A DNA stretch of 64,000 bases from a candidate division Zixibacteria bacterium SM23_81 (GTDB lineage Bacteria; SM23-81). Each line of letters starts with the position of its first letter. The stretch's first letter is position 1. Of this stretch, positions 1 through 7,539 are shown one piece after another. The stretch spans positions 1 to 64,000 of the forward strand of contig LJUY01000008.1 of assembly GCA_001304015.1 (NCBI GenBank), read 5' to 3'. The notes below the pieces were generated by a model. It searched no databases, was not told the DNA's origin, and was given only the letters and a program-made list of their open reading frames with translations. The position numbers and the translations under genes were made by a program.

Positions 1-432
1 GGAGTTGTCTGCAACCACGCAGTTTTTAATAACCGCTGTCATAGCCCAACATCGGATTCCCACAGTATTCTCGACGATGGTGCAGTTCTCCACCCTGCTG
101 TTGGAGGCGTACTCATAGTTGATGCCATAGGCACCTCCGCGAATGACACAGCCATCGATGTCCAGTTTGGACTGGCTGCCGCACCAGATGCTCGCGTTTT
201 CGTTCAGAACGATAAGCGCTCCGTTGCCATGAATGGCGCAGCTGAGCCCGGGATCGACCACCAGATACCCAGTATAGATTTCGGTGGGATCCAGAACGAG
301 AAGTTTATCGTAGCCCTCTCCCGGTCCGGCCTGATTGTATGCCTCTTGCAGGTCCATGGCGCTAGAAGATGCAGAGAACAGGATGCCTGCGAGGGCAATG
401 ATGGAGAAAAGCAGCTTTAGTCGAACGATCAT
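1..432 (-). CDS. secreted right-handed beta-helix protein, N-terminal part (runs off window)
   Basis: This reading frame is open from an ATG at 430-432 to the left edge of the window (144 codons), so only the N-terminus is present. The first ~25 residues form a typical signal peptide (MIVRLKLLFSIIALAGILF, then a small-residue cleavage region). The rest has short strand-like rungs with repeated N, G and C positions (NSRVENCTIVENTVGIRC, VIKNCVVADNS), the pattern of parallel beta-helix surface proteins. A purine-rich ribosome binding site (AAGGAG, complement of 441-446) sits 8 bases before the ATG, and a strong promoter lies upstream. The fold family is clear; the substrate or role is not. Confidence 0.8.
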   Translation of the reverse strand, partial: MIVRLKLLFSIIALAGILFSASSSAMDLQEAYNQAGPGEGYDKLLVLDPTEIYTGYLVVDPGLSCAIHGNGALIVLNENASIWCGSQSKLDIDGCVIRGGAYGINYEYASNSRVENCTIVENTVGIRCWAMTAVIKNCVVADNS

Positions 433-550
433 GGCCTTAGCTCCTTGAAATGTGATGTTGGCAACTTTTGCTGGTTTCAGAGGCCTGAGGATTTTCTCGT
501 TCAAGATGTTTCTCTGAGAGGAAAAGAGAGATAACAGAGGCCTCTCTAAT

Positions 551-579
551 ATCATATCAAACTTGTCGACAAATGTCAA
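551..579 (-). promoter_or_regulatory. sigma70-type promoter for the beta-helix gene
   Basis: On the minus strand, TTGACA (574-579) is separated by exactly 17 bases from TATGAT (551-556). Transcription would start near 544, giving a leader of about 110 bases before the ATG at 432. Confidence 0.7.
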
Positions 580-596
580 GAGTTTTTTCGTTGATC

Positions 597-618
597 GGTG
601 ATCGGTAATCGGTGATCG
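597..618 (+). repeat. left arm of a 22-bp perfect inverted repeat
   Basis: GGTGATCGGTAATCGGTGAT plus CG at 597-618 is the exact reverse complement of 1002-1023. The arms bracket the four-helix-bundle gene. The unit is itself built of near-repeats of GGTRATC, and a diverged relative is seen near 16515-16552. Confidence 0.85.
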
Positions 619-677
619 AAAAAATGAGAGTTGAAGAAAGGTTTGGAAGAGCACTTATAGGTTTCTGATTAATTTCA

Positions 678-956
678 TTAACATATATATTTCTGTCTAT
701 AGGCAATGGTCAGTTGCGTTTCAAGTTCAGCACAGGCTCCCAGGGCGAAGTGACAAAATCTCTGTAACTCTTTTCTTCGCCAGCGAGCGAATCCTTCAGC
801 GATATTGCTGGGAATTGAAACAGCGGCTCTTTGCATCTGCGATGCCAAACCGTATTTTTCCTCTTTTGGTAACTTCCTGGAGATAGTATAAATGCACTCA
901 ACTATATCAATCCCTTTTTTCCAAACATCAAGATCCTTAAAACTTGAAACAGACAT
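678..956 (-). CDS. four-helix-bundle protein (S23/IVS family), short at the C-terminus
   Basis: The 92-residue product carries the hallmarks of the small four-helix-bundle family first seen in 23S rRNA intervening sequences and related to the Avd protein of diversity-generating retroelements: SFKDLDVWKKGIDIVECIY at the start, then LASQMQRAAVSIPSNIAEG and a third helix ending in ELETQLTIAYR. Family members are usually about 115-120 residues with a fourth helix; here a stop follows soon after AYRQKY, so the last helix is missing or a frameshift has occurred. The ATG at 956 is chosen because homologues begin close to it; a TTG at 977 would add seven residues. It stands alone between inverted repeats, which suggests the whole unit moves or is copied. 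Function of such stand-alone copies is unknown. Confidence 0.75.
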   Translation of the reverse strand: MSVSSFKDLDVWKKGIDIVECIYTISRKLPKEEKYGLASQMQRAAVSIPSNIAEGFARWRRKELQRFCHFALGACAELETQLTIAYRQKYIC

Positions 957-1001
957 GATGCACCGCCCCGTTGTCAAATCCCGTTGTTTTTTGACGATTA
1001 A

Positions 1002-1023
1002 CGATCACCGATTACCGATCACC
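1002..1023 (-). repeat. right arm of the 22-bp inverted repeat
   Basis: CGATCACCGATTACCGATCA plus CC is the perfect reverse complement of 597-618, 384 bases away, lying just upstream of the four-helix-bundle start. Confidence 0.85.
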
Positions 1024-1071
1024 AGTTTAAAACCTTCTGATAACCATCAGGTATATTATCCTCCTAACAGG

Positions 1072-1103
1072 AAAAAACAGAAGCTCGAGGTTATCCCCGA
1101 GCT
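1072..1103 (-). terminator. Rho-independent terminator of the tRNA-Val/tRNA-Asp unit
   Basis: On the minus strand, AGCTCGGGG-ATAA-CCTCGAGCT forms a 9-bp stem (one G-U pair) with a 4-base loop, followed by TCTGTTTTTT. It starts 8 bases after the tRNA-Asp CCA end. Confidence 0.85.
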
Positions 1104-1110
1104 CCGCAAA

Positions 1111-1189
1111 TGGCGGGGCCGACCGGATTTGAACCGGCGATCTCTGGCTTGACAGGCCAGCGTGTTAGACCAGACTGCACCACGACCCC
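1111..1189 (-). tRNA. tRNA-Asp (anticodon GTC)
   Basis: The reverse complement folds into a standard cloverleaf: acceptor GGGGTCG pairs with CGGCCCC (one U-G pair), anticodon stem CTGGC/GCCAG with loop CTGTCAA, and T-arm CCGGTTCAAATCCGG. The discriminator is G and the CCA end is encoded (1111-1113). The D-loop is slightly long. It follows tRNA-Val by about 20 bases and shares its terminator. Confidence 0.95.
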
Positions 1190-1209
1190 GTATAATCCAC
1201 TATTTTTGA

Positions 1210-1284
1210 TGGGCGATACTAGATTCGAACTAGTGACCTCTTGCTTGTAAGGCAAGCGCTCTGGACCAACTGAGCTAATCGCCC
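1210..1284 (-). tRNA. tRNA-Val (anticodon TAC)
   Basis: Acceptor GGGCGAT/ATCGCCC, anticodon stem CTTGC/GCAAG with loop CTTACAA, and T-arm CTAGTTCGAATCTAG are all intact. The discriminator is A and the next bases are TCA, so unlike the neighbouring tRNA-Asp the CCA end is not encoded and must be added after transcription. Confidence 0.95.
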
Positions 1285-1336
1285 CCGCAAAGATCACAAG
1301 CAGCTAGACTGTCGATGAATCTTGAGGTCTCTTTTT

Positions 1337-1606
1337 TTATGGTTTCTGCAAGTTTTGCTTTTGAGCTTTGGGCTTCTTCTTCGGGCGCAAGAGAATGCCG
1401 ATGGGGATGATGACGCAATACCCCAAAACTAAGAGAAACGGAGCTAACGTGATGGAGCCCAACCGAAGGGTGATATACCCGAAGATGATGACCACCAGGC
1501 CAATGAATAGAGTCAGGTAATTGATCCTCGTGAAAAAGAACGAGTCCGTCGCTGGGGGGGTTACCTTCTTGGCCCCAGGTTTTGATGCCTTTTTTTTCGT
1601 TACCAT
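1337..1606 (-). CDS. small two-helix membrane protein
   Basis: The product has 89 residues: a basic, Lys/Pro-rich N-terminus (about 1-25), two hydrophobic segments (about 29-48 and 54-72), and a basic Lys-rich tail. The positive-inside rule puts both ends in the cytoplasm. It resembles the short two-TM proteins (DUF3098-like) common in FCB-type bacteria, but I cannot assign it firmly. It has its own promoter (1640-1668) and no close partner gene. Function unknown. Confidence 0.7.
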   Translation of the reverse strand: MVTKKKASKPGAKKVTPPATDSFFFTRINYLTLFIGLVVIIFGYITLRLGSITLAPFLLVLGYCVIIPIGILLRPKKKPKAQKQNLQKP

Positions 1607-1639
1607 GAACCCTCCGGCTATGTGAGAACTAACCTTTTA

Positions 1640-1668
1640 ATTTAACCATAAGGCTGAATCCCTGTCAA
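1640..1668 (-). promoter_or_regulatory. sigma70-type promoter for the 1337-1606 gene
   Basis: TTGACA (1663-1668, minus strand) lies 17 bases from TTAAAT (1640-1645). It sits in the 89-base gap between the small membrane gene and the end of the upstream operon. Confidence 0.55.
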
Positions 1669-1695
1669 GGGAAAACTCGCCCTTCGAAGGCCCTT

Positions 1696-2376
1696 TTATG
1701 AGAACCAGCCCGCGATCACGCCCAGCCACTCGCCCAGGAATGACATCCGTCCGATCAGCAGGGAGATACGGGCCATGACCGTGTAGCCGAAGGAGGCTCC
1801 GAAGGTGACCATCAGGATGTAAATGCCCACCCGGGAGGCGGCACCGAAGGCTCCCTTGTGTTCCTTTGAGAAGAAGAAGTAAATCAGGCCACAGACCACG
1901 CCAACTGTGAGCACGATATGGGAGAAAGTCATCCCGATGGAGAAGCCGCCGTCACCCACAGATATGATGGGGATGAGGGAGCTTTTGATTTGACCGATGA
2001 AGTCGGACTGCAGGTATCTACTGAAGCGCACACCCGCCGTGTAGCCGATGATGAAGGCCAGAGCCCAGCGACTTAACCAGGCGATGGGAGTGATCAACCG
2101 CGTGAGCAGCAGTATCCCGAGTATGCATGGGATGATATAATGAAACTCGGGTTCCGCCGTAGCCAGGGCCGGGAGAACATTCCTCACCAACGGGGGATGG
2201 ATTTTGGCCAGCATATTGGGGACCATAGTTCCCCAAACGCCTACCACCATCCAGTAGGCGGCGGAGACGCCCACGAAGAGGTGCTCGGCGAACTTGTAGA
2301 AAGGATTATCCTTGTAAAGGAAGCTGAAGATCATCAAGGTCAACAGAGCACCGATCCAGACCTGTAAACCGTACAT
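1696..2376 (-). CDS. polytopic membrane protein of unknown function, operon member 4
   Basis: The product is 226 residues with about six to seven hydrophobic helices; the N-terminal helix WIGALLTLMIFSFLYKDNP is followed by a conserved-looking FAEHLFVGVSAAYW segment. I chose the ATG at 2376, with GAGGG 8 bases upstream, over a GTG at 2385. It is the last gene of a four-gene block (5247 to 1696) that shares direction, short gaps (29 bases to the next gene) and membrane location, so the four products probably form one membrane complex. No catalytic motif is visible, and I do not recognise a named family. Confidence 0.75.
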   Translation of the reverse strand: MYGLQVWIGALLTLMIFSFLYKDNPFYKFAEHLFVGVSAAYWMVVGVWGTMVPNMLAKIHPPLVRNVLPALATAEPEFHYIIPCILGILLLTRLITPIAWLSRWALAFIIGYTAGVRFSRYLQSDFIGQIKSSLIPIISVGDGGFSIGMTFSHIVLTVGVVCGLIYFFFSKEHKGAFGAASRVGIYILMVTFGASFGYTVMARISLLIGRMSFLGEWLGVIAGWFS

Positions 2377-2405
2377 AGTGTCCACCCTCTGTTTATCGTT
2401 AAAAA

Positions 2406-3266
2406 TCAGTCGGATTTCTTTGCTCGTTTCTTCTCGATGAAGAAGGTGATGTTTCCGATGATGATGAAGATGATGATCACCAGATGGGCGATGGCCTGCG
2501 GGCCCATGATGGCAATGGCGCGCTGGTAGACCTTTTCATATTCAGGATATCCATGGACCAGAGCCGCCTCATATTCTGCTGCCCCTTTCAATCCGCCCAT
2601 TAGGCCCAGCATCTGGCGAGGATAATACGGATACAGCAGAGGTGCACTCACCGCCGTGGTGCCGCCGGCTACGGGGATATCGCCTGGATCACCAGCGAAC
2701 TGGACCCACTCCTTCAGGCCTGGGAAGCCAGCACTGAAGTTGCAGATGAAGGCGAAATCCCTCAGATTTTGTACATCGCTCATCATGCCGATCTCATCGA
2801 TGTGCGTGCCCTCCGCATCTGTGGTATACATCTTCTTTAAGTCGGCCAGGATGGTGTTGATCAGTCCGTATCCGCCCGCCTTATATCCGAGATGCACATA
2901 ATCGGTCCCGTACACTTTCTCGGGAAACTCCTCCTCGATGACATCCTCGATGACGCGCAGAGCCTGAGCCTGTCCGGTGGGCCACAGCGCCATGATGTAC
3001 ATCTTGTGATTTTTCTTGCAGCAATGTCGCGTTACCGCAGTGGCCATAGGCTCCAGCTCCGGGGCCGTGCTGGGGCCATAGTCGAAAGGCAGGAGGATCT
3101 TGGAGCCATTGGGCAGGCTCTCGATCTTGTCGAAGATGGTCTGAACGATGGGTGAGGGATGTTCCATGAAGGAAATATTAAAGACCAGTGGGATGATCAC
3201 CGCCAGGGCGATGAGGAGGAAGATGATGCGGCGATCAACATTCCCCAATTTTTCTACGACGCTCAT
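2406..3266 (-). CDS. membrane-anchored protein with large extracytoplasmic domain, operon member 3
   Basis: The product has 286 residues with one TM helix near the N-terminus (IIFLLIALAVIIPLVFNI, about 15-32) and another at the C-terminus (about 253-272), so roughly 220 residues face one side of the membrane. That domain includes LPNGSKILLPFDYGPSTAPE and ALWPTGQAQALRVIEDVIEE, which look like a Rossmann-like or periplasmic alpha/beta domain, but I cannot name the family. Start: ATG at 3266 with GGAG 6 bases upstream; an upstream in-frame start at 3302 is less likely. The gap to the next gene is 22 bases. Confidence 0.75.
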   Translation of the reverse strand: MSVVEKLGNVDRRIIFLLIALAVIIPLVFNISFMEHPSPIVQTIFDKIESLPNGSKILLPFDYGPSTAPELEPMATAVTRHCCKKNHKMYIMALWPTGQAQALRVIEDVIEEEFPEKVYGTDYVHLGYKAGGYGLINTILADLKKMYTTDAEGTHIDEIGMMSDVQNLRDFAFICNFSAGFPGLKEWVQFAGDPGDIPVAGGTTAVSAPLLYPYYPRQMLGLMGGLKGAAEYEAALVHGYPEYEKVYQRAIAIMGPQAIAHLVIIIFIIIGNITFFIEKKRAKKSD

Positions 3267-3288
3267 CAGACGCTCCTGTTGAAGGTTC

Positions 3289-3969
3289 TCACTTCTCAGC
3301 ACCCAGATAGGGCCGTTCGATGCCCAGGATGATCCTTAGAGAGGTGGCGATCACTCCCAGGGCGATGCCGATCATGATGGCCCTCTGGCCGGCGGTGTTT
3401 GGCCAGCCCATTATCCAACTGGCTAGAGTCGGTACGTGTAAAAAATCGAGTTGTTTTGGCAACCAGGAAGTAAAATAGTGTCCAATGGGGGTTCGACCCA
3501 CCAGGATGATGAAGGCGGCGATGAGCAGAATGGTGGCCTCTTTCGTTTTCGCCCGGAAAGCTCGGTAGGCCGCCGAGGCCACGAAGAAGGCCAGCAGGCT
3601 GAACATGGTGGCCTGAAGCGGATTAAAAACCGCCTCGAACATGAACCGAAACCACGATCCCTCGGCCAGGAAATCGCCGCTCAATCCAGGCGGACCGCCC
3701 ACTTTAAAAAATCCTATGATGAGCATGAACAGAAATCCCACCACGGTGACGATGCTGAACTGCCAGTCGCGTTTTTTCTTCTGGATCTTCTCCAGGTGAA
3801 CCCTGAGCAGGTTGCCGCCCCCCAGGATAAAGGCGAACACGGCGATGATGTCGAAATACACAGAGAGGTTTTCGTCCAAGGAGCTGAAGGGGGTATGGGG
3901 GATGAACATGGCCATAATCAAGGCCGTTCCCACGATAAAAGTGATGATGATAGGGATTCGTCGGCGCAT
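3289..3969 (-). CDS. polytopic membrane protein of unknown function, operon member 2
   Basis: The product has 226 residues and about six TM helices: IPIIITFIVGTALIMAMFI at the start, then a helix beginning YFDIIAVFAFILGGGNLLRVH, a cytoplasmic basic stretch EKIQKKKRDW, and a C-terminal helix with ALGVIATSLRIILGIERPYLG. The start ATG at 3969 is preceded by GGGAGGAGG. It lies 15 bases after the FN3 protein gene, so the two are surely cotranscribed. The motif RIILGIERPYLG at the C-terminus looks conserved. Function unknown. Confidence 0.75.
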   Translation of the reverse strand: MRRRIPIIITFIVGTALIMAMFIPHTPFSSLDENLSVYFDIIAVFAFILGGGNLLRVHLEKIQKKKRDWQFSIVTVVGFLFMLIIGFFKVGGPPGLSGDFLAEGSWFRFMFEAVFNPLQATMFSLLAFFVASAAYRAFRAKTKEATILLIAAFIILVGRTPIGHYFTSWLPKQLDFLHVPTLASWIMGWPNTAGQRAIMIGIALGVIATSLRIILGIERPYLGAEK

Positions 3970-3984
3970 ATCCTCCTCCCGATC

Positions 3985-5247
3985 CTAAAATCTAAGGGAA
4001 ACCAGCCGAATGATGAAATCGCTGGCTTTGGCGATGGCCGGGCTGCCGGTGAGCACGCGCAGTGTTTCAAGGGTCACTCCCAAGCCGATGAACATCAGGG
4101 CGATAACCTTGCCCGCATCCGCCCCCTTGAGGCTTCCCAGCGCGCGGGGTTCCTTTGAAAGGTAGGCGCTGGCGGCGAAGAGCTCCTCGCCGATGAGGGT
4201 GTAGTCGCAGGCAGCCACGAAGAACGGCAGCTGGGCCGGCTGGGCCGTTCCGGCCACTTGGATGGCCCCGATGGAATTGCCCGTCTCGGCCAGGATGAGG
4301 GACTCGGCGAAGAAGGATCCTAGATAGAAGCAGGCCGCTGGTTTATTTCTGACCATGGTCCCATCGAGGAAGGCCACGTAACCGAACTGCTCGTCGGTGA
4401 CATAGTGGACGATATCGTCGCTATACGCATCAGGCCGGCCAGCGCTGAGGTATGATTGCTTCACCGTCTCTCTGGCAGCAGCCAGCACCATAGACCGGGA
4501 GACCGGGACGTCCAATTTAGTGTCGTACTTAGCGATGGTCTTGGCCAGGGAGCCCAGAATGGTGATCCCGGCCACGGTCTGCACGTCGTCCAGATCCTGG
4601 ATGCCGGGAACGTATAGTATCGGCTTGCCCATCTCGGTGGCACGGCCAACGGCCTCGTCCACTGCCTCCAGACCGGCGATGCGCCGGATGAAGAGCTTCT
4701 TGCCCCTCTTAGCTCTTGAGATGTACAGGATGATGAAAAAAGACAGGATGACAGCAATAGCCAACAGGTTGCTTCTCTCGGGATTGTACCATTGTTGCTT
4801 CGATTGGACGGCCTCCGAGGGGGATGAGTCGGCGAAGAATTCGCTGGCTCGGGCTCGAACTCGGTAGTAATAGTCAACTTTGTCCTTGGTGGAGGTGTCC
4901 ACATACTCCTTGACGCCTTTGGTCACTGAGCTGATCAGCTGGTACTCGCCATCCCTGGTCTCGCTCCGCAGAATGTCATAACCGGTGACGTGGTTCTTGC
5001 CGGCTCCATCGTCGGAGGAAAGCTCCCACTGAATGGTGATGCTCTCGCCAGAATCGTAGGGCGTGTCGTGAACAGCCGGGGGACCGGGTGGGGCGGGTGT
5101 CTCCTCGGAGCGCAGGAGTATGTCGAAGGTCTCCTCTTGAGCTTCTGGGAAATGGCAATATCCTAGAATGAATATCAACGACAGGATGGAGACTGGAAAA
5201 ATTAGAATCCTGGAATTGAAGTACCAGCCACACCTTTTGTGGCGCAT
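3985..5247 (-). CDS. signal peptide - FN3 - TM - DUF6754-like protein, operon member 1
   Basis: The product has 420 residues. A signal peptide (about 1-38) is followed by a fibronectin type III domain (about 48-140; PPAVHDTPYDSGESITIQW at its start, YYYRVRARASEF near its end), one TM helix (about 162-180, NLLAIAVILSFFIILYISR) and a cytoplasmic domain of about 225 residues. The last contains KPILYVPGIQDLDDVQTVAG and GDxAYSDDIV-type segments, which I associate with the DUF6754 family. Topology is therefore FN3 outside, DUF6754 inside. Start: ATG at 5247 behind AAGGGGTGA; the longer form from 5286 lacks a site. First gene of the four-gene membrane operon, 93 bases downstream of a strong promoter. 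Confidence 0.8.
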   Translation of the reverse strand: MRHKRCGWYFNSRILIFPVSILSLIFILGYCHFPEAQEETFDILLRSEETPAPPGPPAVHDTPYDSGESITIQWELSSDDGAGKNHVTGYDILRSETRDGEYQLISSVTKGVKEYVDTSTKDKVDYYYRVRARASEFFADSSPSEAVQSKQQWYNPERSNLLAIAVILSFFIILYISRAKRGKKLFIRRIAGLEAVDEAVGRATEMGKPILYVPGIQDLDDVQTVAGITILGSLAKTIAKYDTKLDVPVSRSMVLAAARETVKQSYLSAGRPDAYSDDIVHYVTDEQFGYVAFLDGTMVRNKPAACFYLGSFFAESLILAETGNSIGAIQVAGTAQPAQLPFFVAACDYTLIGEELFAASAYLSKEPRALGSLKGADAGKVIALMFIGLGVTLETLRVLTGSPAIAKASDFIIRLVSLRF

Positions 5248-5339
5248 GCGATCACCCCTTTCTGATAGGAACAAACTAATGGACAAGAGGAATCAAATAA
5301 AAGACCTTCTATCGAGCAATATTGCCTTTTTGTGAACTT

Positions 5340-5368
5340 AGATTACCACATTTCTAGGAAAATGTCAA
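5340..5368 (-). promoter_or_regulatory. sigma70-type promoter of the four-gene membrane operon
   Basis: Minus strand TTGACA (5363-5368), 17-base spacer, TAATCT (5340-5345). It directs transcription into the FN3 protein gene and the three following membrane genes. Confidence 0.7.
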
Positions 5369-5384
5369 GTATTTAAATGAAAAG

Positions 5385-5540
5385 TCAAGGAAATTTTCGT
5401 TTTCCAGAAACTCTCTTCAGATATTCGTCACTGTTGGAGAAGTCGTAAACTCTGGGTGGATTAAGGTTACATTTTGGACATCTGCCGTGTTTTGATTCAA
5501 AGTGGACGGCCATACATTTTGGGCAGATGAATTTGGCCAT
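5385..5540 (-). CDS. small zinc-ribbon protein
   Basis: The product is 51 residues and begins AKFICPKCMAVHFES, with a second pair in GRCPKCNLNPP: two CPKC knuckles 17 residues apart, the layout of a rubredoxin-like zinc ribbon. The tail is basic (LKRVSGKRKFP). The ATG at 5540 has GGAGG 6 bases upstream; the longer in-frame form starting at 5648 overlaps the neighbouring gene and has no such site. It lies directly downstream of the glycosylase gene. Role unknown; such ribbons often act as nucleic-acid or protein-binding adaptors. Confidence 0.75.
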   Translation of the reverse strand: MAKFICPKCMAVHFESKHGRCPKCNLNPPRVYDFSNSDEYLKRVSGKRKFP

Positions 5541-5586
5541 TTTGAACCTCCATAATTGGCCAATATGTTCAGTCCTGAAAGAAAAG

Positions 5587-6015
5587 TCACGTTCTTTCCC
5601 ATTTCTCAACATCGCCCCCGACAACGGTGAAGATGGGATGGGGATCAATATTGTGTGCGGAAAACAGCTGCTGGTATCTTTCAGGATCGCGCATTTTCAA
5701 TCTTTCGCAGAGCAAGTTAAATTCGTGTTTAAGTTGCCCCTGGGTTATGGGAATCTTTTTCGTTGATGCCCCGGTTGCGATTTTTCTTCGATTGAAATTG
5801 TATCCTCGCCTTCTGGATTCTCGCCATATTTCCGTTAAATAGCCAGCGATGCAATTCTGCGGCTGTTGATGCTTCTTGAACCTATCCAATTGGGGATGGT
5901 TCCTGTAGCCTTTTGTCTCCCCTTGTAAAACCTTTTGAGCCAGCAAGGACTCTCGCCAAAGCGCCACGAGGCCAACCCGATCCAGATATTTTGGATGTAT
6001 GCTCCACAATCGCAA
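5587..6015 (-). CDS. pyrimidine dimer DNA glycosylase (T4 endonuclease V-like)
   Basis: The 142-residue product starts RLWSIHPKYLDRVGLVALWR and continues with LLAQKVLQGETKGYRNHPQL, the signature of the Pyr_excise family, which excises UV-induced cyclobutane dimers and nicks the abasic site. The start is TTG at 6015, fixed by family homologues (which begin MRLWS) and by GGAG 8 bases upstream. In the T4 enzyme the N-terminal Thr amine is the nucleophile; here the residue after Met is Arg, as in the wider bacterial branch, so lyase chemistry should not be assumed. The neighbours are a zinc ribbon and a DUF523/DUF1722 gene, the latter often found near photolyase genes. Confidence 0.85.
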   Translation of the reverse strand: MRLWSIHPKYLDRVGLVALWRESLLAQKVLQGETKGYRNHPQLDRFKKHQQPQNCIAGYLTEIWRESRRRGYNFNRRKIATGASTKKIPITQGQLKHEFNLLCERLKMRDPERYQQLFSAHNIDPHPIFTVVGGDVEKWERT

Positions 6016-6061
6016 AGAAAAACTCCAAGTGCAAGTGGCATTTAGATAGTTGTCATATGAT

Positions 6062-7030
6062 CTAGAGTTTCCTACCCTTCCCAGAGTCGCTGATCTCCAA
6101 GAGAGCCTCGGGATAGGGATCGAAGAAGGTTTGCTGACCCAGATATTCCTGCTCGAAACGGACCACCCAGGCTCGAGTCAGGTTCAGAGGAACGCTAAAG
6201 GGAACCTTCTCGTTCCGATATCTTTCCAGAGCGTCCAGAAAAAATGCTTTCTCCTTAGCTGAGAGTTCTTTGGAGAAAAATCCAAGGGCGTGCATGAGGA
6301 CGTTGATGTTGGACAGATATCTGGGAGGGCGGGCTAGGGCGCAGGCCAGATGTTTTTCATAGTCCTCCAAGATTTCGGCAACAGGCCGTTTCTCGAGATT
6401 GGCCACCAAGCGGCCCAGATTCCTGAGTTCCTTCTGATTATAGGCCATCAACAGGAGCTTGTTCTGAGCCTGGAACTGGATCAGTTCGCGCATGGCACCC
6501 GAGCTTTGGATCTTCCGGAAATCCGCCATGAGGAACAGCTTGGTCAGGAAATGCTCCCGCAGGCGGAAGTTTCGAAGGCGGCCCTCCTCCTCGATGGCCC
6601 ATCCGGGGAACTTCTCCAGCACGGCGCCTCCGAAAAAACCAGGACCAAGAATAGAGGCGGTACCTTTCTCCGGTCCAGCGTAAATCTTGACGCCCTTCAT
6701 GCCACAGGAAGGAGACCGGAACTTAAGGATAAATCCGTCAACATCAACAAGAGAGCTTAGAAATGTCTCTGTGAAGCGGCGCATCTTCTCGCTGACATCT
6801 TTTCCCGTGGCCGGCTGGACCAGTCGTGGGCCCTCACTTGTATCCACGATACGAATGGGATCTCGCGGCACTCCTAGGCCGATCTCCAACTCCGGGCAGA
6901 CGGGTTTGTAGCTGACGTGAGGCTTCAGGGACTCGACGAATTCATCCGGGATGACGGCTCCGTTCCAGCGACAGTTGTCAAATCCAAGACACTTGCTGAT
7001 CCCCACGTTGGGTTTGGCCAAGGCACGCAT
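6062..7030 (-). CDS. DUF523-DUF1722 (YbgA-type) fusion protein
   Basis: The product has 322 residues. The N-terminal half (about 8-160) is a DUF523 domain: VGISKCLGFDNCRWNG, PVCPELEIGLGVPRDPIRI and FRSPSCGMKGVKIY carry the conserved cysteines that bind an iron-sulfur cluster in the related thiouracil desulfurase TudS. The C-terminal half (about 185-310) is DUF1722 (YbgA): FLTKLFLMADF, HLACALARPPRYLSNINVLMHALGF. This two-domain layout is well known, often beside photolyase genes. The start is the ATG at 7030, 7 bases after CAGAGG. It lies about 20 bases downstream of tspO, so the two are likely cotranscribed. The reaction is not established. Confidence 0.85.
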   Translation of the reverse strand: MRALAKPNVGISKCLGFDNCRWNGAVIPDEFVESLKPHVSYKPVCPELEIGLGVPRDPIRIVDTSEGPRLVQPATGKDVSEKMRRFTETFLSSLVDVDGFILKFRSPSCGMKGVKIYAGPEKGTASILGPGFFGGAVLEKFPGWAIEEEGRLRNFRLREHFLTKLFLMADFRKIQSSGAMRELIQFQAQNKLLLMAYNQKELRNLGRLVANLEKRPVAEILEDYEKHLACALARPPRYLSNINVLMHALGFFSKELSAKEKAFFLDALERYRNEKVPFSVPLNLTRAWVVRFEQEYLGQQTFFDPYPEALLEISDSGKGRKL

Positions 7031-7050
7031 ATCGGACCTCTGCGGGTTGG

Positions 7051-7539
7051 TTAAGGGTTGAGGACAAAAAAGGAGGCGTTTAATATAACGGCGAAACTGA
7101 CCCACAAAAGGTACGGAGCGAGCAACCAGACGGCCATCCTGGAGATGCGGGCAAAGAGGTGGATGGTTAGCCATATTGCCGTCCAGAGACAGATGATGAT
7201 CACCAGGCCGGCCAGGGGTGATCGTAGTCCGAAGAACAGGACGGACCAGAGGGTATTGAGGGCCAGCTGAAGGATGAAGACAGCCAGTGCCTTTCTGCGT
7301 TGCTGCAGATCCCCGTCGGTTCGCCAGATCAGGAAGAGGGAGATTCCCATCAACACATAGAGAGTCGTCCAGACCGGACCAAACACGCCGCTGGGCGGCG
7401 TGAAAGGTGGCTTATTCAGGGTGGCGTACCAGGTGGGCACTGCGGCTCGGGTAAAAACAGAGCCGATGAAACCGGCCATCAGACAGAGGATGATGCTGCT
7501 GATCAACTTGAAGACAACGAACCCTTTTCGTTTTTCCAT
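7051..7539 (-). CDS. tspO: TspO/MBR family tryptophan-rich sensory protein
   Basis: The 162-residue, five-TM product shows the family landmarks: WYATLNKPPFTPPSGVFGPV after the first helix, WTTLYVLMGISLFLIWR, LNTLWSVLFFGLRSP, and the closing WVSFAVILNASFF. These line the porphyrin/cholesterol binding pocket in TspO proteins, which bind or degrade porphyrins and answer light or oxygen stress. The start ATG at 7539 follows GAGAG; the 30-residue upstream extension from 7629 is very basic and not part of the fold. It precedes the DUF523/DUF1722 gene closely. Confidence 0.9.
   Translation of the reverse strand: MEKRKGFVVFKLISSIILCLMAGFIGSVFTRAAVPTWYATLNKPPFTPPSGVFGPVWTTLYVLMGISLFLIWRTDGDLQQRRKALAVFILQLALNTLWSVLFFGLRSPLAGLVIIICLWTAIWLTIHLFARISRMAVWLLAPYLLWVSFAVILNASFFVLNP

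Noticed and set aside
833-848. TGGCAT-N7-ATGC on the minus strand with sigma54-like spacing
   Set aside because: It lies inside the four-helix-bundle gene, and the -12 element is ATGC rather than TTGC.
3451-4158. 235-codon plus-strand frame opposite the membrane operon
   Set aside because: Histidine/glycine-rich composition and position exactly antisense to two well-supported membrane genes mark it as a shadow.
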